A DNA stretch of 64,000 bases from contig CAILAC010000010.1 of assembly GCA_903832055.1 (NCBI GenBank), positions 496,001-560,000 on the forward strand, read 5' to 3'. Below are positions 1 to 8,645 of the stretch, in pieces. How positions within the stretch are numbered: position 1 is the first letter of the stretch; every line of letters starts with the position of its first letter. This DNA comes from an uncultured Acidobacteriota bacterium (GTDB taxonomy: Bacteria; Acidobacteriota; Terriglobia; Terriglobales; Acidobacteriaceae). A model generated the notes under the pieces. It worked only from the letters and a program-made list of their open reading frames with translations. It was not told the origin of the DNA and did no database searches. Both the position numbers and the translations under genes were made by a program.

Positions 1-1
1 C

Positions 2-178
2 GTCGCAGCCGGCACTGCTCTGGGAGAAAACTGGAAGGCCTCAGTCAACGTCGTCAACGTTACCAACCACCGCGTTCTCGAAGACAACTCTCTGACCATT
101 GGCGGCTTCCACTGGAACGACCCGCGACTCATCTCCGCAGAACTTCGTTGGCGCTTCCACTTCCCGGAAGTCCGTTAG
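2..178 (+). CDS. TonB-dependent receptor, C-terminal end (partial)
   Basis: An open frame enters from the left edge and ends in TAG at 176-178, leaving 58 residues. The tail reads like the last two or three outer-membrane strands of the large acidobacterial TonB-dependent receptors: an NVTNHRVLEDNSLTIGG segment, then ND-PR and a final alternating strand ELRWRFHF. Only the last barrel strands are visible, so the substrate cannot be judged. A TonB-family protein lies at 52.9 kb, but no link is implied. The family call rests on recall of the C-terminal pattern. Confidence 0.6.
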   Translation, partial: VAAGTALGENWKASVNVVNVTNHRVLEDNSLTIGGFHWNDPRLISAELRWRFHFPEVR

Positions 179-228
179 CACTCGCTGCTGGGGTGCCGGC
201 TTGCATCGGAACTTACGAGTTGATCTTT

Positions 229-290
229 CTCATCGATCTTCCTCAACGAACTTGCTCAACGAACTTCCTCAACGAACTTGCTCAATCGAG
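229..290. repeat. 13-bp tandem repeat, about 4 units
   Basis: Units CTCATCGATCTTC (229-241), CTCAACGAACTTG (242-254), CTCAACGAACTTC (255-267) and CTCAACGAACTTG (268-280) run head to tail, and a decayed unit follows. They lie in the 380-base gap between the receptor stop and aqpZ. I see no gene in this gap. The array is too short to be a CRISPR. Confidence 0.85.
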
Positions 291-560
291 TCGTAACTTG
301 CCGGCTTTTGAAAGACTGCAACTTCGAAAAATGGTTCAACGTTCAGGCAGTTCCACTTGAACAAGGGTGACTTGAACAGTGCTGCTCAATCCTGGCGGAT
401 GCGGTTCTTCAGGCTCAATGGGGCATTCTTTGAACCCGCTCTAATTTTCTTCCTTTTCTGGCCCTGATTTATGTTGCTCTTCCGGCGGAACCTCATGTAT
501 GGTTGCGCGAGTTATTCACCCGCTTCATGAGAGCAATCCCAAAACTTCAGGAGAAATCCC

Positions 561-1259
561 TTGTCGCTTACAAAACGATGTGTCGCCGAATTTTTCGGCA
601 CTTTCTGGCTTGTCTTTGGAGGTTGCGGCAGCGCTATCTTCGCTGCAGCGTACCCGAATCTCGGAATTGGATTCGTCGGCGTCTCACTCGCCTTCGGTCT
701 GACAGTTCTCACCATGGCTTTTGCCCTCGGACATATCTCCGGCTGCCACCTCAACCCTGCCGTCACCGCCGGTCTGGTTGCAGGCAAGCGCTTCCCTATC
801 AATGAAGCCCTTCCATACATCGTTGCCCAGGTCATCGGTGCCACGACCGGTGCCGGGGTTCTTCTGGGCATCGCCAACGGGAAGCCAGGCTTCTCCCTCG
901 CCGGCGGATTCGCCTCCAACGGATACGCCGAACACTCCCCTGACCACTACACGATGCTCTCCTGCTTCATCGCAGAGGTGGTCCTGACGGCCTTCTTCCT
1001 GATCGTCATCATGGGGTCCACGGACGAACGGGCACCCAAAGGCTTTGCTCCCATCGCCATTGGACTCTCACTGACTCTCATCCATCTCATCAGCATTCCA
1101 ATCACCAACACGTCGGTCAACCCCGCCCGCAGTACCGGCCAGGCTATCTTCGTCGGCGGCTGGGCGATCGGCCAACTCTGGCTCTTCTGGTTGGCTCCGA
1201 TCATCGGCGGAGTCCTCGGTGCCAGAAGCTATTCCAATTTGTTTACAGTCAAGAAATAA
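561..1259 (+). CDS. aqpZ: Aquaporin Z-type water channel
   Basis: MIP-family inner-membrane channel of 232 residues, the usual size for AqpZ. Both NPA boxes are present (residues 65-67 and 187-189). The selectivity-filter positions fit a water channel rather than a glycerol facilitator: His175 in the fifth helix, then Thr184 and Arg190 beside the second NPA. Six hydrophobic segments are visible. The start is TTG at 561, chosen because AGGAG lies at 549-553 and the AEFFGTF N-terminus begins just after it. The gene stands alone on this strand. A 9-bp stem downstream (1282-1322) may end the transcript. Confidence 0.93.
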   Translation: MSLTKRCVAEFFGTFWLVFGGCGSAIFAAAYPNLGIGFVGVSLAFGLTVLTMAFALGHISGCHLNPAVTAGLVAGKRFPINEALPYIVAQVIGATTGAGVLLGIANGKPGFSLAGGFASNGYAEHSPDHYTMLSCFIAEVVLTAFFLIVIMGSTDERAPKGFAPIAIGLSLTLIHLISIPITNTSVNPARSTGQAIFVGGWAIGQLWLFWLAPIIGGVLGARSYSNLFTVKK

Positions 1260-1281
1260 CGGCTTGCCAACAGTGTTGACA

Positions 1282-1322
1282 CCCCCGGCTCTGCCCAAAA
1301 ATGCAAGGCATGAAGCCGGGGG
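1282..1322. terminator. Stem-loop after aqpZ
   Basis: CCCCCGGCT (1282-1290) pairs with AGCCGGGGG (1314-1322), and inside it TGCC (1292-1295) pairs with GGCA (1307-1310). It lies 23 bases past the aqpZ stop. No clear T-run follows, so its role as an intrinsic terminator is uncertain. Confidence 0.45.
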
Positions 1323-1448
1323 CGCCACCTTTCCGGCATCACTGGTCCAGCTGCAACAGCAACTCTCCTTGCGATGGGATCAGGCGAATCAAAGGGGCGA
1401 ACGGCTTTTCATTCAGAAGAGCAAATCGTAAATGGATTTCGACTCAAC

Positions 1449-2168
1449 TCAATCAGCCAGCAACCCCGGCAGCACTTCCCCGGCCTTGCCCAGCACCACC
1501 TGTGTAAACGCGGCAGCGTTCAGCGGGGCCTCTGGCCCTACATACACTGTCCGCGCCCCGGCATGCCCAGCCCAGCGCACAAAGTTTGCTGCCGGATAGA
1601 CTGATCCCGAAGTTCCCACCACCAGCATGACCGTCGCCCGGCTCAGCTCCGCCGAAATATGGTCCATACCCATCGGCACCTCGCCAAACCACACAATGTG
1701 CGGCCGCATCAGCGCCCCGCAGTCGCACCGCGCCACGTCTGCCAACGTCGGATAAAGCGCATGATCCCGCCGCGGTGCACGTCCGCACTCCCCGCTGCAA
1801 CGGGAGGCAAAAAGCTCGCCATGCATATGCATCAGGTTGCGCGAGCCAGCCCGCTCATGCAGGTCGTCGACGTTCTGCGTGCAAAGGAAAAACCGCCCCT
1901 CCAGCCGCTTCTCCAATGCAGCCAGGGCAACATGCGCTGCGTTGGGAATCGCCCGCTCCGCGCCTTCCCGCCGCGCCGAATAGAACTGCCAGACCAGCTC
2001 AGGATTCCGCTCCCAGGCCTCAGGCGTGCACACATCTTCAATCGCGTGCTCCGCCCAAAGTCCGTCTGAATCCCGAAACGTCGCCAGGCCGCTCTCAGCG
2101 CTGATGCCTGCGCCCGTCAGCACAAAAACCCGATCTTCTGCCGAAATCTCCACTCTCTGCTCGCTCAT
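1449..2168 (-). CDS. cobB: NAD-dependent protein deacylase, sirtuin class III-like
   Basis: Sir2-family enzyme of 239 residues that removes acyl groups from lysines using NAD+. Visible motifs: GAGISAESGLATFR at 19-32, TQNVDDLH at 97-104, catalytic His116 in MHGE, and zinc cysteines 124, 128, 148 and 150. A Tyr63-x-x-Arg66 pair (FYSARR) matches the acyl-carboxylate pocket of SIRT5/CobB-type enzymes, so desuccinylase activity beside deacetylation is likely by family knowledge. It follows the oxidoreductase gene by 7 bases on the same strand and is probably cotranscribed. Acetyl-CoA synthetase, the classic sirtuin substrate in bacteria, is at 41-43 kb. Confidence 0.92.
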   Translation of the reverse strand: MSEQRVEISAEDRVFVLTGAGISAESGLATFRDSDGLWAEHAIEDVCTPEAWERNPELVWQFYSARREGAERAIPNAAHVALAALEKRLEGRFFLCTQNVDDLHERAGSRNLMHMHGELFASRCSGECGRAPRRDHALYPTLADVARCDCGALMRPHIVWFGEVPMGMDHISAELSRATVMLVVGTSGSVYPAANFVRWAGHAGARTVYVGPEAPLNAAAFTQVVLGKAGEVLPGLLAD

Positions 2169-2175
2169 CTCGCTC

Positions 2176-3144
2176 CTACGGAATCAGCAGCAGCTTCCCG
2201 GTCGTTCCCCGCGAAGCAATATCCACCTGCGCCACAGCGGCCGAGGCCAGTGGGTAGGTGTGCTCCGTCCGCAGCGTCAAGGTGCCGTTCGCCACGCCAT
2301 TCAGTACAAACCCGGCACGCTCCTCCAGCTCTACCCGCGTCGCCACATAGTGATTTAGTGTCGGCCGAGTCACGAACAGAGAACCCCGCACCGAAAGCTG
2401 AATCAAGTCAAACGGCGGCACTGGCCCGCTCGATCCTCCAAATAGCACCATCATCCCCCGTGGGCGCAGACAGTTCAGTGACTTCTCAAATGTGGTTTTC
2501 CCCACCGAGTCGTACACGACGTCGACTCCCCGGCCATCCGTCAGCAGCCGCGTTTCAAGCTCAAAATCTGCCCTGGTGTAGAGAATCACATCATCAGCAC
2601 CGGCCTCCCGTGCCAGTTCAGCTTTGGCCTCCGTCGAAACCGTCGCGATCACCCGCGCCCCTGCCGCCTTTGCCATCTGCGTCAAGAGCCGCCCCGTTCC
2701 GCCCGCCGCAGCATGGACCAGCGCCGTATGGCCGGCCTTCAGCGGAAACGTCGAGTGGGAAAGATAATGCGCCGTCATGCCCTGCAACAGCGCCGCTGCT
2801 GCAAGCTTCAGATCCATCCCTGCCGGAACTTTCACCAGTTGCGCGGCCGGAACCAGCGCATACTCCGCGTAGCTCCCCATCACGCCAACAGACGCCACCG
2901 GCTCTCCAACCTGAAATCCCTCGACGCCATCGCCCAGCGCATGTACCGTCCCTGAAGCCTCTGACCCAGGAACCAACGGCAGCGGTGCCTTGTACCGTCC
3001 CTCGCGAAAGTAGATCTCGATGAAGTTCACGCCGATCGCGGCAACCTTGATAAGCACCTGGCCCGGACCGGGCACCGGCACCGGCAACTCGGCCAGCGTC
3101 AAAACCTCTGGCCCACCCGTCTGCAAAATCTGAATCGCCTTCAT
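2176..3144 (-). CDS. Zinc-independent quinone oxidoreductase (MDR family)
   Basis: 322-residue member of the medium-chain dehydrogenase/reductase family, NADPH:quinone reductase type. The N-terminal GroES-like half has the GVNFIEIYFREG and LPLVPGSEASG patterns of Qor. The Rossmann half contains AAAGGTGRLLTQMAKAAGA and YDSVGKTTFEKSL. No zinc-binding cysteine cluster is seen. It is predicted to reduce quinones or enones in the cytosol with NADPH. It is the first gene of a likely two-gene unit with the sirtuin downstream. Confidence 0.88.
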   Translation of the reverse strand: MKAIQILQTGGPEVLTLAELPVPVPGPGQVLIKVAAIGVNFIEIYFREGRYKAPLPLVPGSEASGTVHALGDGVEGFQVGEPVASVGVMGSYAEYALVPAAQLVKVPAGMDLKLAAAALLQGMTAHYLSHSTFPLKAGHTALVHAAAGGTGRLLTQMAKAAGARVIATVSTEAKAELAREAGADDVILYTRADFELETRLLTDGRGVDVVYDSVGKTTFEKSLNCLRPRGMMVLFGGSSGPVPPFDLIQLSVRGSLFVTRPTLNHYVATRVELEERAGFVLNGVANGTLTLRTEHTYPLASAAVAQVDIASRGTTGKLLLIP

Positions 3145-3238
3145 CTCATCTCCGAAATTCAGTTTCTCTTTGAATCAATGCAAAATTCGCGGACAGCACT
3201 AATCTCCACACCAAATCGATTCTGATGCACGCTTCAAC

Positions 3239-3808
3239 CTAATAAATTCCCGGAATCAGCCGTTTCGTCTCATCGCAGTATTCCTCATACTCCTGGCCAA
3301 AATGCTCCCGCAGAGCAATCTCCTCTATTTGGATGCGATAAAGGAGCGCGGCAGTCGTCGGCACGATCACGATGAGCAGCGCGATTCCGTTCCGGGTATG
3401 CAGTCCGACAGCAAGTATTGAGAGCAGCAGCCCAGTGTACGAGGGATGCCGCATCAATCGGTAAAGCCCTGATTTCATCACTTTTTGCGTCGCGTGAATG
3501 GCCACGTTCGAGCTGAACGACTTGCCCAGAGTGCGGATTGCCGTCCAGCGCAGGGCCATCCCGCACACGAGAACGGCCAGCGAAACTGGCGCCGGCCAAA
3601 CCGCGCTTCCGGGCAGATTCGGACCCATGATCTGCCCCAGAGTGATGCCCACTCCAAGCGACAGAGCAATCACAATCCAAAGCAGCCGCAAAGTACCCCG
3701 GTCGCGCACAGTGCCGCTGCTGTGCCGCGTCCGAGTAGAGACGCCAACGTAAATCTCCGACGCAATCCACCCACAATACGAGAGAAACCAGGCCATCGAG
3801 AGGTTCAT
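3239..3808 (-). CDS. Isoprenylcysteine carboxyl methyltransferase-like membrane protein
   Basis: 189 residues with about four to five membrane segments and the ICMT/PEMT-like C-terminal signature: GLYRLMRHPSYTGLLL, then a helix, then EEIALREHFGQEYEEYC. In this family that region binds S-adenosylmethionine next to the membrane. Bacterial members are widespread and their substrates are mostly unknown; prenylated proteins are not implied. It is a single gene between qor and the fucosidase, all on the minus strand but with gaps of 95 and 64 bases. Confidence 0.8.
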   Translation of the reverse strand: MNLSMAWFLSYCGWIASEIYVGVSTRTRHSSGTVRDRGTLRLLWIVIALSLGVGITLGQIMGPNLPGSAVWPAPVSLAVLVCGMALRWTAIRTLGKSFSSNVAIHATQKVMKSGLYRLMRHPSYTGLLLSILAVGLHTRNGIALLIVIVPTTAALLYRIQIEEIALREHFGQEYEEYCDETKRLIPGIY

Positions 3809-3871
3809 TTCTGCTCCGGGAACAGTGTGTCCCTCTCGATACTACCCTGTCGGCCAAACCGGACTGGTCAA

Positions 3872-5299
3872 CTATTTCGCAGGCTGCAAGCGTAGAACCC
3901 AGTCGTAGCTTCCCGGCAAACTCGCCGGCAAAGTCACTTCCAAATCTGTTGCCTTCTGCGTCCACTTCAGATTCTCCGCGCTCCCCAGCAGATTCACCGC
4001 CGAACCCGGCGCCGCCGTCACATTATGCAGCAGAATCGTCTTCTCCGTCGGCTTGCCAAACAGCGTCGCGTAGAGCTTCCCATCTTTCTGCGTGAACCGC
4101 AACTCCACCGCCCGCCCTGCCGTATCGATTTGGTTCGTCGTACCATTCGCACGAGTCCAGGGCTTGGTCCCGTAGATTGCGTCGCCGTTTTGCTTGAGCC
4201 AGGCACCCAGTTTTTGCAAGCGATCCATCTGTACCGGTGGAATCGTTCCGTCCGCCTCCGGCCCCACATCGAGCAGCAGATTGCCGTTCTTGCTGACGAT
4301 ATCGACCAACAGCTCAATCAGTTCCTGCGGCGCAATGGTTTCCGCCTCACCTTCGGCGCGGTTATAGCCAAAGGAGCGTCCCAATCCCCGGCACTCTTCC
4401 CACTTCTTCGCGCTGATCTGGTCCAGCTTCTCGTACTCAGGCGAAGTGAAGTCGGAATGCGGCACACCAAAGCGGTCATCGATCACGCCATCCGGCACGG
4501 CGTTGTAATAATCCGCCATCAACTTGAGTGGCTTGCCAGATTTAGGGTAATCAATATCATTCCACAATACCGACGGATGATAGCGCTCGATAAGTTCTTC
4601 TACCTGCGCGTCTGCATATCTTCCGTAAGCTGTCGATTGCGGCTTTACATTTTCGTAGTCTGCCGGCAGCATGATAGGCCCGCGGTTAAAGCTCCAATCA
4701 TAGCCGCCGGAGTAATACAGACCCATCTTCAGCCCGCTCTTGCGCACAGACTCGGTTAACTCACCAACGATATCGCGCTCTGCATTCAAATGCGCCTGGT
4801 GGGGATTAACAACCTTGCTGGGCCAAAGCGTAAAGCCCTCATGATGCTTGCTGGTGAGCACCACATACTTGGCGCCGGCGTCGGCAAACACTGCTGCCAT
4901 CTTATCGGGATTCCACTTCTTTGTCTCTGCATTGAACTGCGTCGCAAAGTCGTAGTAGTTATGCCCCTCGCCAAAGTGTTCGCGATCATAATTTGCCGTT
5001 GGCGAGCCTGGAATTCTAACTACGTTGAGATACCACTCGGCATAGGGATTGTAGACGATGTAATCCTCTGTCCTGAAGTCATGATCCGGGTGATTGAGCG
5101 GAGCCCAGGCCGGCACCGAATAGAGTCCCCAGTGGATGAAAATGCCCAGTTTCGCGTCTGCATACCAGGCCGGCAGCGGATGCGAATCCAGCGAAGTAAT
5201 CGTCGGCTCATACTTCTTTGCTTCCTGCGCAAACGCAGTCAAGGCAATAACAGGGCTGAGGAGGAAAGCGCTTACAAATGCACGAGCGGTACGATTCAC
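3872..5299 (-). CDS. Secreted alpha-L-fucosidase, GH29
   Basis: 475-residue GH29 enzyme that hydrolyses terminal alpha-L-fucose with retention. Seen: a Sec signal ending in ALTAFA/Q near residue 24, the family motifs GIFIHWGLYSVP (52-63) and KHHEGFTLW (151-159), the likely nucleophile Asp248 in LWND, and a C-terminal beta-domain. I place the start at GTG 5299, which gives a clean signal peptide and has AAAGG eight bases upstream; a longer in-frame reading to 5428 has no signal character. It is divergent from the GH63-like gene, sharing a 152-base promoter region, so common control is plausible. Confidence 0.9.
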   Translation of the reverse strand: MNRTARAFVSAFLLSPVIALTAFAQEAKKYEPTITSLDSHPLPAWYADAKLGIFIHWGLYSVPAWAPLNHPDHDFRTEDYIVYNPYAEWYLNVVRIPGSPTANYDREHFGEGHNYYDFATQFNAETKKWNPDKMAAVFADAGAKYVVLTSKHHEGFTLWPSKVVNPHQAHLNAERDIVGELTESVRKSGLKMGLYYSGGYDWSFNRGPIMLPADYENVKPQSTAYGRYADAQVEELIERYHPSVLWNDIDYPKSGKPLKLMADYYNAVPDGVIDDRFGVPHSDFTSPEYEKLDQISAKKWEECRGLGRSFGYNRAEGEAETIAPQELIELLVDIVSKNGNLLLDVGPEADGTIPPVQMDRLQKLGAWLKQNGDAIYGTKPWTRANGTTNQIDTAGRAVELRFTQKDGKLYATLFGKPTEKTILLHNVTAAPGSAVNLLGSAENLKWTQKATDLEVTLPASLPGSYDWVLRLQPAK

Positions 5300-5451
5300 G
5301 AGGATCGCCTTTCGGTAGCTGAATTTCGCCAATTGCGGCTGCCGAAGAAGTGTACACAACTCCAGCCACACCCAGAAAATCACGAAGCAATTGCTGGCAA
5401 TTACGGCAGGAAATTGCACCCCGACCACGCCATACGATATACCTCATCGCA

Positions 5452-7398
5452 ATGAAAAACCCACCGCTGCGTCGTCTCATAACCCTGCTGCTCGCACTAC
5501 TTTTCCATCCGCATAGCAGCGCTTTTGCCCAGACCACCCCACCGCGCTCGGCTGAATATGCCAAGCTTCAACAGCGCCTGGCCCGTGGCTGGAATACCTG
5601 GGATACGCATAGCGTCACTGACCACGTCCTGCTGCCGGAGGGATTTGCTATTCGCGTCGGCATCAAGCCCCAGGGCACCGAGGGATCCGAACGATTCCTC
5701 CCAGGTGCGCTCATTGGTCGCCAAGGCAAAGACGAAGAGCGCGTCGTCCCCGGCCCCCACGCCTATGACGGCAGCTATACCGATCTCACCCTGGATTGGC
5801 GCGGGCACAAAATCCGTCTGCAAAGCGCCCATGCCGGCCCTGATCTCGTCCTGCTCGCCACGCCTATCGCATTCCCAAAGGATTCAAACCTTCCCTCCGA
5901 AGTCGTCTTCTCCACCGGCATGCTCTGGAATCGCCCAGGGGCCATCACGAAATCAAAATCCGGTATCGAAGCCCGTCTTCCGGCTCGAACCATCTCACTC
6001 TTCCTCACTGGGAACGACACGGCTGACGTAAACATCCCGGTGACTGGCAGTTACTTCTCCGCCGAATTGAAGTCCCCAATCGGCCTCAGCACCGGAAAGC
6101 CCCGCTCCGTCGCAGAGATCCAATCCGTGCTGACAGAGCAGGAGCGCGTCTATCACCAATCTGTTGTGCGCTTTAGCGACCGCGCCCCCGTCGCAGACGC
6201 TATTCAGACAGTGCTTGGGTGGGACACCATCTATGAACCCGAAAAGAGTCGGGTCATCTCCCCGGTCAGCCGCATCTGGAGCGTCGGCTGGGGCGGCTAT
6301 GTCCTCTTCGACTGGGACACCTTTTTCGCAGCCACCCTCTCTGCGGTCGGAAATCGCGACCTCGCCTACGCCAACGCCCTGGAAATCCTGCGCGAAACAA
6401 CACCGCAGGGCTTCGTCCCCAACTACGCCCGCAGCGCAGACTGGAAAAGCAACGACCGCTCAGAACCACCAGTCGGCGCCATCACACTGCTCGGCTTGTA
6501 CGACAAGTTCCACGACCGCTGGCTGCTTGAGGATTCCTTCGATGCCCTCCTGCAATGGAATCGCTGGTGGTCCCAGCACCGCGACCGTCAGGGCTATCTC
6601 GTCTGGGGCAGCGACGGCCAAAACCAGCCCGCCAATCTCGATGACTCAACCATCGGCACCCGCGCCGGGGCCATCCTCGAATCAGGACTCGACAACAGCC
6701 CCATGTATGACGATGCCACCTACGATGAAAAGGCGCATCAACTCGCGTACGCCGATGTGGGCCTCATGGGCATGTACATCGCCGACTGCGACGCCCTCGC
6801 CAGGATCGCTACGGTCCTGAACCGATCTGCTGAGGCCGCCGAGTTGCGCACCCGTGCAGCCAAATATCGAGCATCACTCTCTACCCTCTGGGACGCTGAC
6901 GCCGGCATCTTTCTCAACAAGGACCTCGAGACTGGGAAGTTGAACCACCGCCTCTCGCCCACAAACTTCTATCCGACTCTGGCGAATGCGGCAACCCCGG
7001 ATCAGGCCCGACGCATGATTCAGGATCACCTCCTGAATCCGCAGGAGTTCTGGGGAGACTGGGTCATCCCTTCGATAGCCCGCAACGACCCCGCCTTCAA
7101 AGATCAGGACTACTGGCGTGGACGCATCTGGGGCCCGATGAATTACCTCGTTTACCTCGGCCTGCGCAATTACAGCTCGCCTGAACTCGTCTCAGCCCGC
7201 AAGCAGGTGGCGCAGAAGTCTCTTGAACTCTTCCTCAAAGACTGGCGAGCCAACGGACACGTCCACGAAAACTACAACGGCGCCACCGGTTCCGGCGACG
7301 ACGTGAGCAACAGCGACCGCTTCTACCATTGGGGGGCGCTGCTCGGCCTGATGGCCCTGCAGGAGCAGGAAGAAGAGAACACCCCATCCAGCCACTAG
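5452..7398 (+). CDS. Secreted GH63/YgjK-like alpha-glycosidase
   Basis: 648 residues beginning with a signal peptide ending in SSAFAQ. The C-terminal (alpha/alpha)6 toroid resembles GH63 YgjK and mannosylglycerate hydrolase-type enzymes. It has the GYVLFDWDTFF entrance motif, the SGLDNSP box with putative general acid Asp414, and HENYN with putative base Glu606, then a DRFYHWGAL end. An N-terminal beta-sandwich-like region spans roughly 40-260. The start is ATG 5452, at the signal peptide. The substrate is unknown; family members cut alpha-glucosides. The adjacent fucosidase suggests breakdown of a heteroglycan. A 12-bp terminator follows 23 bases after the stop. Confidence 0.82.
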   Translation: MKNPPLRRLITLLLALLFHPHSSAFAQTTPPRSAEYAKLQQRLARGWNTWDTHSVTDHVLLPEGFAIRVGIKPQGTEGSERFLPGALIGRQGKDEERVVPGPHAYDGSYTDLTLDWRGHKIRLQSAHAGPDLVLLATPIAFPKDSNLPSEVVFSTGMLWNRPGAITKSKSGIEARLPARTISLFLTGNDTADVNIPVTGSYFSAELKSPIGLSTGKPRSVAEIQSVLTEQERVYHQSVVRFSDRAPVADAIQTVLGWDTIYEPEKSRVISPVSRIWSVGWGGYVLFDWDTFFAATLSAVGNRDLAYANALEILRETTPQGFVPNYARSADWKSNDRSEPPVGAITLLGLYDKFHDRWLLEDSFDALLQWNRWWSQHRDRQGYLVWGSDGQNQPANLDDSTIGTRAGAILESGLDNSPMYDDATYDEKAHQLAYADVGLMGMYIADCDALARIATVLNRSAEAAELRTRAAKYRASLSTLWDADAGIFLNKDLETGKLNHRLSPTNFYPTLANAATPDQARRMIQDHLLNPQEFWGDWVIPSIARNDPAFKDQDYWRGRIWGPMNYLVYLGLRNYSSPELVSARKQVAQKSLELFLKDWRANGHVHENYNGATGSGDDVSNSDRFYHWGALLGLMALQEQEEENTPSSH

Positions 7399-7421
7399 TC
7401 GCAACGATCATCACCGCAGAC

Positions 7422-7460
7422 AGCAAAACCCCGCTCCGATAGCCGGAACGGGGTTTTGCT
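7422..7460. terminator. Bidirectional intrinsic terminator
   Basis: Perfect 12-bp arms, AGCAAAACCCCG (7422-7433) and CGGGGTTTTGCT (7449-7460), with an inner TCCG/CGGA extension. It lies between the convergent GH63-like and GT2 genes. The A-rich and T-rich arm ends suit termination in both directions. Confidence 0.85.
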
Positions 7461-7479
7461 TGTTTCGAAACCGCTTTGC

Positions 7480-8469
7480 TTAGTTGCCCGAAAGCAGGCT
7501 TGGTTCTTCAGGGGCCCGCAGCCGCACCAGCCGGTCGATCGCATACGGAGCGCGATGGCTGCTGGTGTGATAGTGCCGCACCTGCAACTCGCCCAGCAAC
7601 CCGATCGCCAGCATCTGGATGCCAGCCACAATCATCACCGCGGCCACTACAAAAAGCGGTCCGTGCTGGTCCATGATGTTCTGGTGCCAGTTGGCCAGCT
7701 TCAAACCGAGCAAAATGGTCGAAAGAATTCCACCAAACATGATTCCCAGTGCGCCAAAACCGCCAAAGAAGTGCAATGGGCGGCTCATGTGCTTGAGCAG
7801 AAAGCGGATCGTCAGCAGATCAAAGAACACCCGGAACGTCCGGCCGATGCCGTAATGGCTCTTACCCCGCTCGCGGTTCACGTTCTTGATCGGAATCTCG
7901 CAGATGGACGCGCCATACCAGGCTGCCAGCGCCGGAATGAACCGGTGCATTTCGCCATACAGCGGAATGTTGTGAATGATCTCGCGGCGATACGCCTTGT
8001 AGGTCGTCCCAAAGTCGTGGATGTCCACTTCCGAGAGCTTGGCCATCAGCCAGTTTGCGCAGCGCGAAGGAATGCGGCGCATGACAAAGTTGTCAATGCG
8101 CTCCTTGCGCCAGCCGCTGACCACGTCGTAGCCTTCTTCGAGCTTCTCGATAAACGCCGGAATCTCGTTGGGATCATGCTGCAAATCGCCATCCATGGCA
8201 ATGATGTACTCGCCAGAAGCGTTATCAAAACCAGCAGCAAGTGCCGAAGTCTGGCCAAAGTTGCGGCGCAGCTTGACTACCAGCACACGGCTGTCCACCG
8301 CGGCAATCTCTTCAAGCAGCTTGTACGTCCGGTCACTGGAGCCGTCATCAACCAGTACCAACTCAAAACGATCACCAATCATCTCCATGACGGATTTGAG
8401 GCGATCATACAGAACAGTTACGTTCTCTTCTTCATTGTGGAAGGGGACCACGATGGAATATTTGGGCAT
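7480..8469 (-). CDS. Polyprenyl-phosphate-type glycosyltransferase, GT2 (DPM1/GtrB-like)
   Basis: 329 residues. The N-terminal GT-A domain carries VVPFHNEEENV, LVDDGSSDRT and the catalytic-metal DGDLQHDP motif. Two membrane helices follow near 230-300. This matches dolichol-phosphate-mannose synthase-like bacterial enzymes that load a sugar onto undecaprenyl phosphate for transfer across the membrane. The donor sugar cannot be read from sequence. It ends against the shared terminator at 7422-7460 and stands alone. Confidence 0.88.
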   Translation of the reverse strand: MPKYSIVVPFHNEEENVTVLYDRLKSVMEMIGDRFELVLVDDGSSDRTYKLLEEIAAVDSRVLVVKLRRNFGQTSALAAGFDNASGEYIIAMDGDLQHDPNEIPAFIEKLEEGYDVVSGWRKERIDNFVMRRIPSRCANWLMAKLSEVDIHDFGTTYKAYRREIIHNIPLYGEMHRFIPALAAWYGASICEIPIKNVNRERGKSHYGIGRTFRVFFDLLTIRFLLKHMSRPLHFFGGFGALGIMFGGILSTILLGLKLANWHQNIMDQHGPLFVVAAVMIVAGIQMLAIGLLGELQVRHYHTSSHRAPYAIDRLVRLRAPEEPSLLSGN

Positions 8470-8645
8470 AGATACAGTATAGATGCGGCCTGGATAAAAA
8501 AGGCGTCAAAAGGAACTGCTTTAACCAACAGAAATCCGCAAAAAACACCTGCAAACTCGAGATGCGCTCAGGTCAAACTCCACAGCAGGCTCGACAACCT
8601 TCCCCGGCTCACTTAAGCTGGCACGGTCATCCAAAAGATAAAACC

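Noticed and set aside
229-290. Possible CRISPR from regular repeats
   Set aside because: Units are 13 bp and directly adjoining; there are no spacers and no cas genes.
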